Assembly: GCA_964644025.1 (NCBI GenBank)
Contig: CAZXVW010000259.1
Coordinates: 1 to 5,187 of the forward strand
DNA length: 5,187 nucleotides
Origin: CAZXVW01 sp964644025
GTDB taxonomy: Bacteria; Acidobacteriota; Terriglobia; Bryobacterales; Bryobacteraceae
Reading direction: 5' to 3'
In this document: positions 1 through 5,187 of the stretch, in pieces
How positions within the stretch are numbered: position 1 is the first letter of the stretch
Layout: the number at the start of each line of letters is the position of its first letter
Notes under the pieces: generated by a model
Databases searched by the model: none
What the model saw: the letters and a program-made list of their open reading frames with translations, nothing else
Told to the model about the DNA's origin: nothing
Translations under genes and position numbers: made by a program

Positions 1-87
1 CCGACTCCCTCCGCACCATGGCCGGTCCCGGCTGAGGCGCAGAAAGAACCCGGCGGGTGCGGCGCGCCGTGGCGGCCGCTGCAGCAG

Positions 88-108
88 GCCGGAGGTTCCT
101 TTTCCGGC
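88..108 (+). other. Weak hairpin in the upstream non-coding region
   Basis: GCCGGA at 88-93 and TCCGGC at 103-108 form a perfect 6-bp inverted repeat around a 9-base loop. No T-run follows it, so it is not a convincing intrinsic terminator. The rest of 1-147 is very GC-rich, with a GGCGCGCC palindrome at 61-68, and no gene can be assigned. I saw no clear sigma70 -35/-10 pair, although the operon promoter should lie here or further upstream. In sequence this rich in GC a 6-bp stem can easily be chance. Confidence 0.2.
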
Positions 109-127
109 AGCGCGCCGCCGGACCATG

Positions 128-147
128 CTAGACTTGAGGCAAGTTAG
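128..147 (+). promoter_or_regulatory. Dyad enclosing the ribosome binding site of the leader gene
   Basis: The 20 bases before the ATG at 148 form an inverted repeat: CTA (128-130), one unpaired G, ACTTG (132-136), a 3-base centre AGG, CAAGT (140-144), TAG (145-147). That gives 8 complementary pairs with one bulge. The likely Shine-Dalgarno sequence GAGG (136-139) lies in the centre and loop, 8 bases before the start codon. The repeat could act as an RNA hairpin that limits translation, or as a DNA operator for a dimeric regulator with ACTTG-N3-CAAGT half sites. The inverted repeat is seen directly; either function is inference. Confidence 0.4.
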
Positions 148-483
148 ATGATCAGCGCCCTCGCAGCCCGGACCGCCGCAGTTGTTCTGTTGCTTCTGGT
201 GTGCGCCGACCTCGGCATTCCGTCTCTCTGCTCGGCGGAATCAATCCCAATCTTCACGCCGGCCGAGCCGGAGAGCTGGCAGGCGAACGCAAGGAAACCG
301 GCAGCTCCGGTCGAACCGGTGCTTGGCGAAGAAGACTGTTTTTGCTGCTGTTCTCACACGTATCCCCGGCCGTTTCTGAGCGTTGTGGAGGAACCCAGGA
401 TCCTCCAGGGCGCCGTGTCGCCTGTCGAGCAACCGGTTCCGGAAGCCGCTCCCAGTAACATCTTCCGCCCACCGAGACACTAA
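148..483 (+). CDS. Small exported Cys-rich protein, putative metal-binding leader of the czc operon
   Basis: This encodes 111 residues of a protein I do not recognise as a named family. Residues 1-30 look like a Sec signal peptide: R8, a hydrophobic core A10-A20 with four consecutive leucines, then C28-S29-A30 as a plausible signal peptidase I site before E31. Neither C19 nor C28 fits a lipobox. The mature part is about 81 residues, rich in Pro and Glu and without a further membrane segment. Its notable feature is the cluster C64-F-C66-C67-C68-S-H70, preceded by E61-E62-D63 and followed by T71-Y-P; four Cys and one His in seven residues suggest binding of a soft or borderline metal. The start is supported by GAGG 8 bases upstream. 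It lies 91 bases before czcC on the same strand. Its size, export and position resemble czcI of the Cupriavidus czc cluster, which from memory also has a short Cys/His motif, so a periplasmic metal chaperone or regulator is a reasonable inference. Coding status is likely but rests on signal peptide, RBS and context. Confidence 0.72.
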   Translation: MISALAARTAAVVLLLLVCADLGIPSLCSAESIPIFTPAEPESWQANARKPAAPVEPVLGEEDCFCCCSHTYPRPFLSVVEEPRILQGAVSPVEQPVPEAAPSNIFRPPRH

Positions 484-491
484 GCCTCACC

Positions 492-529
492 GCAGCTTCT
501 CGCTGCCCACCGGGCCGTGGTCCGGCGGG
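492..529 (+). other. Two adjacent weak hairpins between the leader gene and czcC
   Basis: GCAGC (492-496) pairs with GCTGC (502-506) around a 5-base loop. Next, CCGGGC (510-515) pairs with GTCCGG (520-525), using one G-U pair and a 4-base loop; CCC (506-508) and GGG (527-529) can extend this stem past an A-C mismatch. Base 506 would be shared, so the extended form and the first hairpin compete for it. No T-run follows, so this is not a typical intrinsic terminator. It may be an intercistronic RNA structure that sets relative mRNA levels, or chance pairing in GC-rich sequence. Confidence 0.25.
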
Positions 530-560
530 GACCAATGTAGGTAATTCACGAAAAATACGG

Positions 561-574
561 GAGGAGGATTCCTC
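561..574 (+). promoter_or_regulatory. czcC ribosome binding site within a small inverted repeat
   Basis: AGGAGG at 562-567 is a full consensus Shine-Dalgarno sequence 7 bases before the czcC ATG at 575, and it fixes that start. The same stretch is an inverted repeat: GAGGA (561-565), loop GGAT, TCCTC (570-574). A folded mRNA would hide most of the Shine-Dalgarno site. The stem is only 5 bp, so it would be a mild brake at most. Confidence 0.6.
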
Positions 575-1858
575 ATGCGATTATCAGGCAGGTACGCCGC
601 AGTCGGCATTCTGGCGCTGGGGTGCGGCCTGGCTTCGGCACAGGCTACGAATGTTCCGAACCCGCTCACGCTGGACGACGCGATCCGGCTGGCGATCGAG
701 CGGAACCCCTCGGTCAAGGCGGCGCGCGACGAAGTCGAGATGCTGGAGGGCGACGCGGTGACGGCCGCGAAGCGCCTGAATCCGGCGGTCACATTTTCCA
801 CCGAAAGCTATCCCTACTTTCGCTCCAACCCCGGGCCGTTTTTCAGCAATCAGGAGATGACGGCGCGGTTTGATTACGAGATCGAGACGAAAGGGAGACG
901 ACGGCTGCGAACCGACACCGCGTATCGAGCGGTTGAGGCGCGGCAGTCGGTTTACGCGGACCGGGTCCGGCAACTTCGCCTCGAGGTCCAGCGGGCCTTC
1001 TATCAAGTGGTGCTGGCGAAAACGAACCTGGAGGTGGCGCGTTCGGTCTTGAAACAGACAGACGAAGTGATTGCGCTGAACAAGGTGCGATTCGAACAGG
1101 GCGCCATCTCGCAGCTTGAGTTGAGACGGGTGGAGGTGGAGCGGCTGCGTTTTGTCGACGACGTCTTCCGGTCGGAACTGGCGTTGCGGAATGCCAAAAG
1201 CACCCTGCTCGCCCTGCTGAACGCGGACGATCTGAGTCAGGACATCGAAGTGCGCGGCATCCTCCCGGTCGGCGCCGGTGTTTCCGAGCCGTGGCTGCCG
1301 CCGCGGGCTTCCCTGTCGGAGCTGGAGCGCATCGCGATCGAGAACCGGCCCGATCTGCGGGCGGCCATCATCGAGGAGCGGAGGGCGGACACGGAAACCC
1401 GGCTCCAGCGGGCGATCCGGTCGCCGAACGTGACCGTCGGCGCCGGCTACAAACGCAACGGCCCGGACAACAGCCTGGTCTTCGGCCTCACCGTACCGCT
1501 GCGGATCTTCAACCGGAACGAGGGCGGCATTCTGCGGGCGGCGGCCGAGAGAAAACGGGCCGCGCATCTGGCGGCCGCGGTGCGGAAGCGGATTGAACTC
1601 GACCTGCAAAAAGCTTACAACGGCGTCGAGATCAACCGCCGGCGGGTGGAATACATCGAAACGCAGCATCTGAAAAAGGCCGAGGAAACCAACGCCGTCA
1701 CCCTGGCCGCGTACCGTCTGGGGGGCGCGACCCTGATCGACTACCTCGACGCGGCGCGCCGTTACAGCGACACGGTCCGCAATTACAACCAGGCGCTTTA
1801 CGACGAGCGGATCAGTCTTTACGAGCTGGCGAGCGCCATCGGAATAGGAGGCAAGTAA
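575..1858 (+). CDS. czcC: CzcC-like outer membrane efflux protein (TolC/OEP family)
   Basis: This 427-residue protein is the outer membrane channel of the tripartite pump, expected to form a trimeric beta-barrel with a long periplasmic alpha-helical duct. Residues 1-22 are a signal peptide, with A20-S21-A22 as the likely cleavage site. Two outer-membrane-efflux repeats follow, about 30-215 and 245-422. The first begins LTLDDAIRLAIERNP (31-45) and includes VRFEQGAIS (171-179); the second begins LSELERIAIENRPDLRAA and includes VPLRIFNRNEGG (307-318) and YRLGGATLIDYLDA (380-393). The VPL-x-IFNRN-x-G stretch is typical of the CzcC/CusC branch. Length matches the family (about 400-460). The stop codon directly abuts the czcB start, and the czcB ribosome binding site lies inside the end of this gene, so the two are probably translationally coupled. 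Membership of the OEP family is nearly certain; the CzcC name rests on the adjacent czcB and czcA. Confidence 0.93.
   Translation: MRLSGRYAAVGILALGCGLASAQATNVPNPLTLDDAIRLAIERNPSVKAARDEVEMLEGDAVTAAKRLNPAVTFSTESYPYFRSNPGPFFSNQEMTARFDYEIETKGRRRLRTDTAYRAVEARQSVYADRVRQLRLEVQRAFYQVVLAKTNLEVARSVLKQTDEVIALNKVRFEQGAISQLELRRVEVERLRFVDDVFRSELALRNAKSTLLALLNADDLSQDIEVRGILPVGAGVSEPWLPPRASLSELERIAIENRPDLRAAIIEERRADTETRLQRAIRSPNVTVGAGYKRNGPDNSLVFGLTVPLRIFNRNEGGILRAAAERKRAAHLAAAVRKRIELDLQKAYNGVEINRRRVEYIETQHLKKAEETNAVTLAAYRLGGATLIDYLDAARRYSDTVRNYNQALYDERISLYELASAIGIGGK
1846..1851 (+). promoter_or_regulatory. czcB ribosome binding site that fixes a GTG start
   Basis: AGGAGG lies inside the last codons of czcC, with 7 bases between it and the GTG at 1859. 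That GTG follows the czcC TAA with no gap. This decides the non-ATG start, because the first in-frame ATG is at codon 87, well past the membrane anchor. Confidence 0.85.
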
Positions 1859-3160
1859 GTGTCGGGAAATCTTTTTTTGAGAAACGGGAAAGGAGGCCGC
1901 GGGCCTGCTCTGGCAGCCATCGGCGGCGCGCTCGTCGTGGGAGTGCTGGCAGGCGCCCTGCTTTACTCGTGGTGGACGGGCCGGCCGGCGAAGACGAACA
2001 TCTCTCCGACGGAGGAAAACCGTTCGCCGGAAGAGAATTCCTCCGGTGGAGTGACGCTCAGCGAATCGGCCCAACGGAACGGCGGGGTGAAAGTGGAAGC
2101 GGCCAGGTGGCGCAATATGGCGTCAGTGCTTACGGCGACCGGCGTGATCGGCCCGGACCAGTCCCGGGTAGCCCATATGCGGGTGCTGGGGCGCGGGCTG
2201 GTGGAGAAGGTTCACGTCCAGCTCGGCGACCGGGTCACGGCCGGCGACCCGCTGGTCGAGTACGACAACGTCGAACTCGGCCTCCTGATCGGCGAGTTCC
2301 TGGGCGCGAAAGCGGATCTCGACCGCGCTCTGACCGACCTGGAAGTCAAGCGGACGATCCTGGCCCGGAGCGAGCGAATGCTCGAGGTGGGGGCCACGGC
2401 CCGCACGACCCACGATATCCGGACCGCGGAGTTTCGCGACGCGCAGGCCAAAGTGACCAGCGCCCGCGCCCTGGTGACCAAGGTCGAGGAACAGATTCAT
2501 CGCTTCGGTCTCACCGACGAGGATCTGGAGAAGCTCAGCGGCACGGAAAAGGAGGGCGGGCTGCACCGAACCGAGTCGCACAGCACGCTGCGGGCGCCGT
2601 TTGCGGGAATCATTACGAGCTATAACGTGGCTGCCGGTGAACGGGTGGACCCCAGCGACAGCCTGATGACCATCACTGACATTTCCACGGTCTGGGTGCT
2701 GGCGGATATCTATGAAAGGGATTTGGGACAGGTTAAGGTGGGCCGGGCGGTCCGGGTTCGCGTCGCCTCTTATCCCGGGGAAACCTTTCACGGCCGAATT
2801 ACTTACATCGGCGACGTGATCGAACCGGAGACCCGCACGGCCAAGGTCCGGTGCGTGGTGGCGAACCAAAACTTCAAACTCAAGCTGGAAATGTTCGCTT
2901 CCATTGAAATTCCGGCGGGGGAAGCCAGGAAGACGCTGGCCGTTCCCGCGGCGGCCATTCAGCAAGTGGAGGGCCGCCCGGTGGTGTTCGTCGAGCGGTC
3001 TCCGAGCAAGTTTGAGAAACGAATCGTCGAAACCGGCGTAGAAGACCGGGGATGGATCGAAATCCGCTCCGGTCTGCAGCCTGGCGAGCGTGTGGTGACA
3101 CAGGGAAGCTTCTACCTGAAGGCAGCGCTGCTGCGTGAGTTGATCGGCGGAGAGGAGTGA
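1859..3160 (+). CDS. czcB: CzcB-like periplasmic adaptor (RND membrane fusion protein)
   Basis: This 433-residue protein links the inner membrane pump to the outer membrane channel. It begins with GTG. Residues 15-37 form one membrane anchor; there is no lipobox cysteine. A charged, Ser/Glu-rich linker (41-64) follows. The lipoyl domain is split in two: about 104-137 (GLVEKVHVQLGDRVTAGDPL) and 245-275 (APFAGIITSYNVAAGERVD). Between the halves lies an alpha-helical hairpin of roughly 138-213, shaped to meet the CzcC duct. The beta-barrel covers about 277-352, including VWVLADIYERDLGQVKVG and GDVIEPETRTAKVR, and the membrane-proximal domain runs from 355 to the end (GLQPGERVVTQGSFYLKAAL at 405-424). 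Unlike some CzcB and SilB proteins, it has no His- or Met-rich metal-binding extension; its Cys and His are scattered (C332, seven His). Only 10 bases separate it from czcA. Confidence 0.94.
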   Translation: MSGNLFLRNGKGGRGPALAAIGGALVVGVLAGALLYSWWTGRPAKTNISPTEENRSPEENSSGGVTLSESAQRNGGVKVEAARWRNMASVLTATGVIGPDQSRVAHMRVLGRGLVEKVHVQLGDRVTAGDPLVEYDNVELGLLIGEFLGAKADLDRALTDLEVKRTILARSERMLEVGATARTTHDIRTAEFRDAQAKVTSARALVTKVEEQIHRFGLTDEDLEKLSGTEKEGGLHRTESHSTLRAPFAGIITSYNVAAGERVDPSDSLMTITDISTVWVLADIYERDLGQVKVGRAVRVRVASYPGETFHGRITYIGDVIEPETRTAKVRCVVANQNFKLKLEMFASIEIPAGEARKTLAVPAAAIQQVEGRPVVFVERSPSKFEKRIVETGVEDRGWIEIRSGLQPGERVVTQGSFYLKAALLRELIGGEE

Positions 3161-3166
3161 GGGGGG
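3160..3166 (+). promoter_or_regulatory. czcA ribosome binding site
   Basis: AGGGGGG lies 4 bases before the ATG at 3171, overlapping the last base of czcB. A second candidate, AGGAG at 3153-3157, sits inside the end of czcB, 13 bases from the start. Neither has ideal sequence and spacing together, so translation of czcA may depend partly on ribosomes finishing czcB. Confidence 0.55.
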
Positions 3167-3170
3167 AACG

Positions 3171-5187
3171 ATGCATCGGCTCGTCGAAATTTCACTGAAG
3201 TATAAGTTCCTGATCCTGGTGCTCACCGCGCTGCTGATTGGCATGGGTGTCAACTCCATGCTGCAGCTTCCGATCGATGCCGTTCCGGACGTCACGCCGA
3301 ACCAGGTGCAGGTGCTCACGCGGGCGCCCGCCCTGGGACCGCTGGAAGTGGAACAGTTCATCACCTTTCCGGTGGAAACCGCGATGAGCGGCTTGCCCGG
3401 AATCACCAAGATCCGCTCGATCTCCCGGTTTGGCCTGTCGGCGGTCTACATCTACTTCAAAGAAGATATGGACATCTATTTCGTCCGGCGACTGGTGATG
3501 GAACGCATGCCGCAAGCCCGCGAAGCGATTCCAGCCGGCTTCGGCACGCCGGAGTTGGGGCCGATCAGCACCGGCCTGGGGGAGATCTACCAGTTTGAAG
3601 TTCGCGGCAAAGGCTACTCGCTGATGGAGCTTCGCTCGATCCTGGACTGGGACATCGGTTTCAAATTGCGCTCGGTCCCTGGAGTCGTGGAGGTGAACTC
3701 CTACGGAGGAGAAGCCAAAACGTACCAGGTCACCCTGGAGGCCGACAAATTGACCGGGTACAATCTTTCGCTCGACCAGGTGTTCCGGGCGATCGAAGGA
3801 AACAACTCGAATTCCGGCGGCGCCTACATCGAGCACAACCAAGAGCAGTACGTAATCCGCGGCGAAGGGCTGGTGGGCACGCTGGACGACATCGGCAACA
3901 TCGTCGTGGCGACCTCCTCGGACGGGACTCCCATCTATGTCAAGAACCTCGGCGCGGTGGAGATGGCGCCGCTGGTGCGGCAGGGCGCGGTGACCCGTGA
4001 CGGCCGGGGCGAGGCAGTCACCGGCGTGGTGATGATGCTCATCGGGGAAAATTCCCGGGTGGTGGCTGAACGAGTCCATAACCGGTTGCAGGAGATTGCA
4101 AAAACCCTGCCGCCGGGAGTTGAAGTGGATACTTACTATGACCGTACGTCCCTGGTTCAGAAGACCATTCGGACGGTGGAAAAGAACCTTATCGAAGGGG
4201 GTCTGCTGGTGGTGGCGGTTCTGTTGTTGCTGCTGGGGAACCTGCGCGGCGGGCTGATCGTGGCGGCGGCGATTCCTCTTTCGATGCTATTCGCCTTCAC
4301 TGGCATGGTGGAAGCGAAGCTGTCGGGAAACCTGATGAGCCTGGGAGCAATTGATTTCGGGCTGATTGTAGACGGCTCGGTGGTGATGATCGAGAATATC
4401 GTGCGCAAGCTGGGCGAGAAGCGGCGGGACGGAGTCAGCCGTGACGCCCTGGTTCTGGAAGCGGGGCGCGAAGTCGCCCGGCCGATCTTTTTCGCCGTCG
4501 GGATCATCATCATGGTGTACCTGCCGATCTTGACGCTGCAGGGTGTGGAAGGGAAAATGTTCCGGCCGATGGCGCTGACGGTGATTTTCGCCCTGGTCGG
4601 ATCGCTGATCCTCGCTCTGACGCTGATGCCGGTGCTGGCGTCGCTCGTGTTCCGGCGCAGGATGACAGAGAAAGAGACCCATCTGATCCGGTGGGTGAAG
4701 GCCGTCTATTTGCCCCTGGCGAGCAAGGCGGTGGATCATCCGGGCGTGGTGGCGGGCGCGGCGGTAAGCGTGTTCGCGGCCTCCCTGCTGTTGGTGCCAT
4801 TTCTCGGCGCCGAGTTCATCCCGAAGCTGGACGAGGGGACGATCGCGGTGCAGGCCTGGCGATTGCCGAGCGTGAGCCTGTCGGAATCGATCAAGAGCAC
4901 GACTCTGATCGAGAAGACGCTGCTGAAGTTCCCCGAGGTGGAGAGCGTAATATCGCGGACGGGGCAGGCGGAGATTCCCACCGATCCGATGGGAGTGGAA
5001 ACCAGTGACATCTACGTGATTCTCAAGCCGGAGGAGGAATGGGAAACCGGTGAAACGCAGCAGGAGCTGGTCGAGAAGATGAACGCGGCGCTGGTGCAGA
5101 ACGTGCCGGGCAACATCTTCAGCTATTCCCAGCCGATCGAACTCCGGGTGCAGGAGTTGATTGCCGGGGTGCGCTCCGAGCTGGCCA
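3171..5187 (+). CDS. czcA: CzcA-like heavy-metal RND efflux pump, 3' end outside the window
   Basis: The first 672 residues of an inner membrane proton/cation antiporter of the HME-RND family are visible, with no stop; full-length relatives have about 1020-1070 residues. TM1 covers about 12-32, followed by the conserved LPIDAVPDVTPNQVQVLT and FPVETAMSGLPG stretches of the first porter domain, then PELGPISTGLGEIYQFEV. TM2 and TM3 run from about 340 to 385. The TM4 motif is D395-F-G-L-I-V-D401-G-S-V-V-M-I-E408-N409; its Asp/Asp/Glu spacing equals D402/D408/E415 of Cupriavidus metallidurans CzcA, residues linked there to proton and cation transport. GAEFIPKLDEG (546-556) opens the second periplasmic half, which continues with IPTDPMGVETSDIYVILKP and SQPIELRVQELIAGVRSELA at the edge. 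The motif is of the divalent-cation type and not the Cu/Ag (CusA) type. Two positions differ from the usual DGA-x3-VEN form: Ser403 for Ala and Ile407 for Val. The reading frame is intact throughout. The final base is the first of an incomplete codon. Confidence 0.95.
   Translation, partial: MHRLVEISLKYKFLILVLTALLIGMGVNSMLQLPIDAVPDVTPNQVQVLTRAPALGPLEVEQFITFPVETAMSGLPGITKIRSISRFGLSAVYIYFKEDMDIYFVRRLVMERMPQAREAIPAGFGTPELGPISTGLGEIYQFEVRGKGYSLMELRSILDWDIGFKLRSVPGVVEVNSYGGEAKTYQVTLEADKLTGYNLSLDQVFRAIEGNNSNSGGAYIEHNQEQYVIRGEGLVGTLDDIGNIVVATSSDGTPIYVKNLGAVEMAPLVRQGAVTRDGRGEAVTGVVMMLIGENSRVVAERVHNRLQEIAKTLPPGVEVDTYYDRTSLVQKTIRTVEKNLIEGGLLVVAVLLLLLGNLRGGLIVAAAIPLSMLFAFTGMVEAKLSGNLMSLGAIDFGLIVDGSVVMIENIVRKLGEKRRDGVSRDALVLEAGREVARPIFFAVGIIIMVYLPILTLQGVEGKMFRPMALTVIFALVGSLILALTLMPVLASLVFRRRMTEKETHLIRWVKAVYLPLASKAVDHPGVVAGAAVSVFAASLLLVPFLGAEFIPKLDEGTIAVQAWRLPSVSLSESIKSTTLIEKTLLKFPEVESVISRTGQAEIPTDPMGVETSDIYVILKPEEEWETGETQQELVEKMNAALVQNVPGNIFSYSQPIELRVQELIAGVRSELA

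Noticed and set aside
3..35. Possible C-terminal tail of an upstream gene ending at the TGA at 33-35
   Set aside because: Only about ten codons are visible and they show no motif. Several frames on both strands are open here only because GC-rich sequence has few stops.
128..147. Dyad as a SoxR- or MerR-type operator
   Set aside because: The ACTTGAGG and CAAGTT pieces resemble SoxR-box halves, but their order and spacing are wrong, and no -35/-10 pair with a 19-base spacer surrounds it.
575..640. CzcC as a lipoprotein acylated at C17
   Set aside because: The residues before C17 are A-L-G, and the -3 position does not fit the usual L/V/I of a lipobox. A20-S21-A22 is a better signal peptidase I site.
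584..2074. Long antisense open frame (496 codons) opposite czcC and the start of czcB
   Set aside because: Its translation is rich in Arg, Pro, His and Gln with no domain signal, as expected for the complement of a GC-rich gene. The + strand frames are clear family members with proper ribosome binding sites.
2123..3409. Antisense open frame of 428 codons across the czcB-czcA junction
   Set aside because: It covers parts of two conserved + strand genes, has no recognisable domain, and fits the pattern of a GC-driven shadow.
3192..4079. Antisense open frame of 295 codons opposite the 5' part of czcA
   Set aside because: It is a His/Asp/Arg-rich shadow of the conserved porter domain. The + strand frame is beyond doubt.
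3171..5187. Pump as CusA/SilA (Cu(I)/Ag(I))
   Set aside because: The TM4 segment carries the DFG-x3-DG-x4-EN arrangement of CzcA-type pumps rather than the CusA-type motif, and no CusF-like gene is next to it.

Overview
This 5187-base window carries a CzcCBA-type heavy-metal efflux operon on the + strand, led by a small secreted cysteine-rich protein that I do not recognise as a named family. The tripartite layout (outer membrane channel, periplasmic adaptor, inner membrane RND pump) requires a Gram-negative cell envelope. The DNA is GC-rich, codons favour G or C in the third position, and the Shine-Dalgarno sites are strong AGGAGG types. The overall look would fit a high-GC diderm such as an acidobacterium or a proteobacterium. 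That placement is an impression, not a result, and no taxonomic marker is present.

Layout: 1-147 is GC-rich non-coding or unassigned sequence, ending in a dyad that sits directly against the first start codon. 148-483 encodes a 111-residue exported protein with a C-F-C-C-C-S-H cluster. 484-574 is a 91-base gap with two weak adjacent hairpins and a strong ribosome binding site that is itself part of a small inverted repeat. 575-1858 is czcC (TolC-like outer membrane factor), 1859-3160 is czcB (membrane fusion protein, GTG start directly after the czcC stop), and 3171-5187 is the first 672 codons of czcA (RND pump), cut by the window edge. No regulator, RNA gene, insertion sequence or CRISPR array is visible.

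How the genes work together: CzcA would use the proton gradient to take divalent cations from the periplasm or cytoplasm, CzcB would join it to CzcC, and CzcC would form the exit duct through the outer membrane. The CzcA fourth-helix motif (D395, D401, E408) is the CzcA type rather than the CusA type, so Zn/Co/Cd/Ni-like divalent cations are likelier substrates than Cu(I)/Ag(I); the exact metal cannot be read from sequence. The small Cys-rich protein occupies the position that czcI holds in the classical Cupriavidus czc cluster. It is the best candidate here for an undescribed accessory component, perhaps a periplasmic metal-binding or metal-sensing partner.
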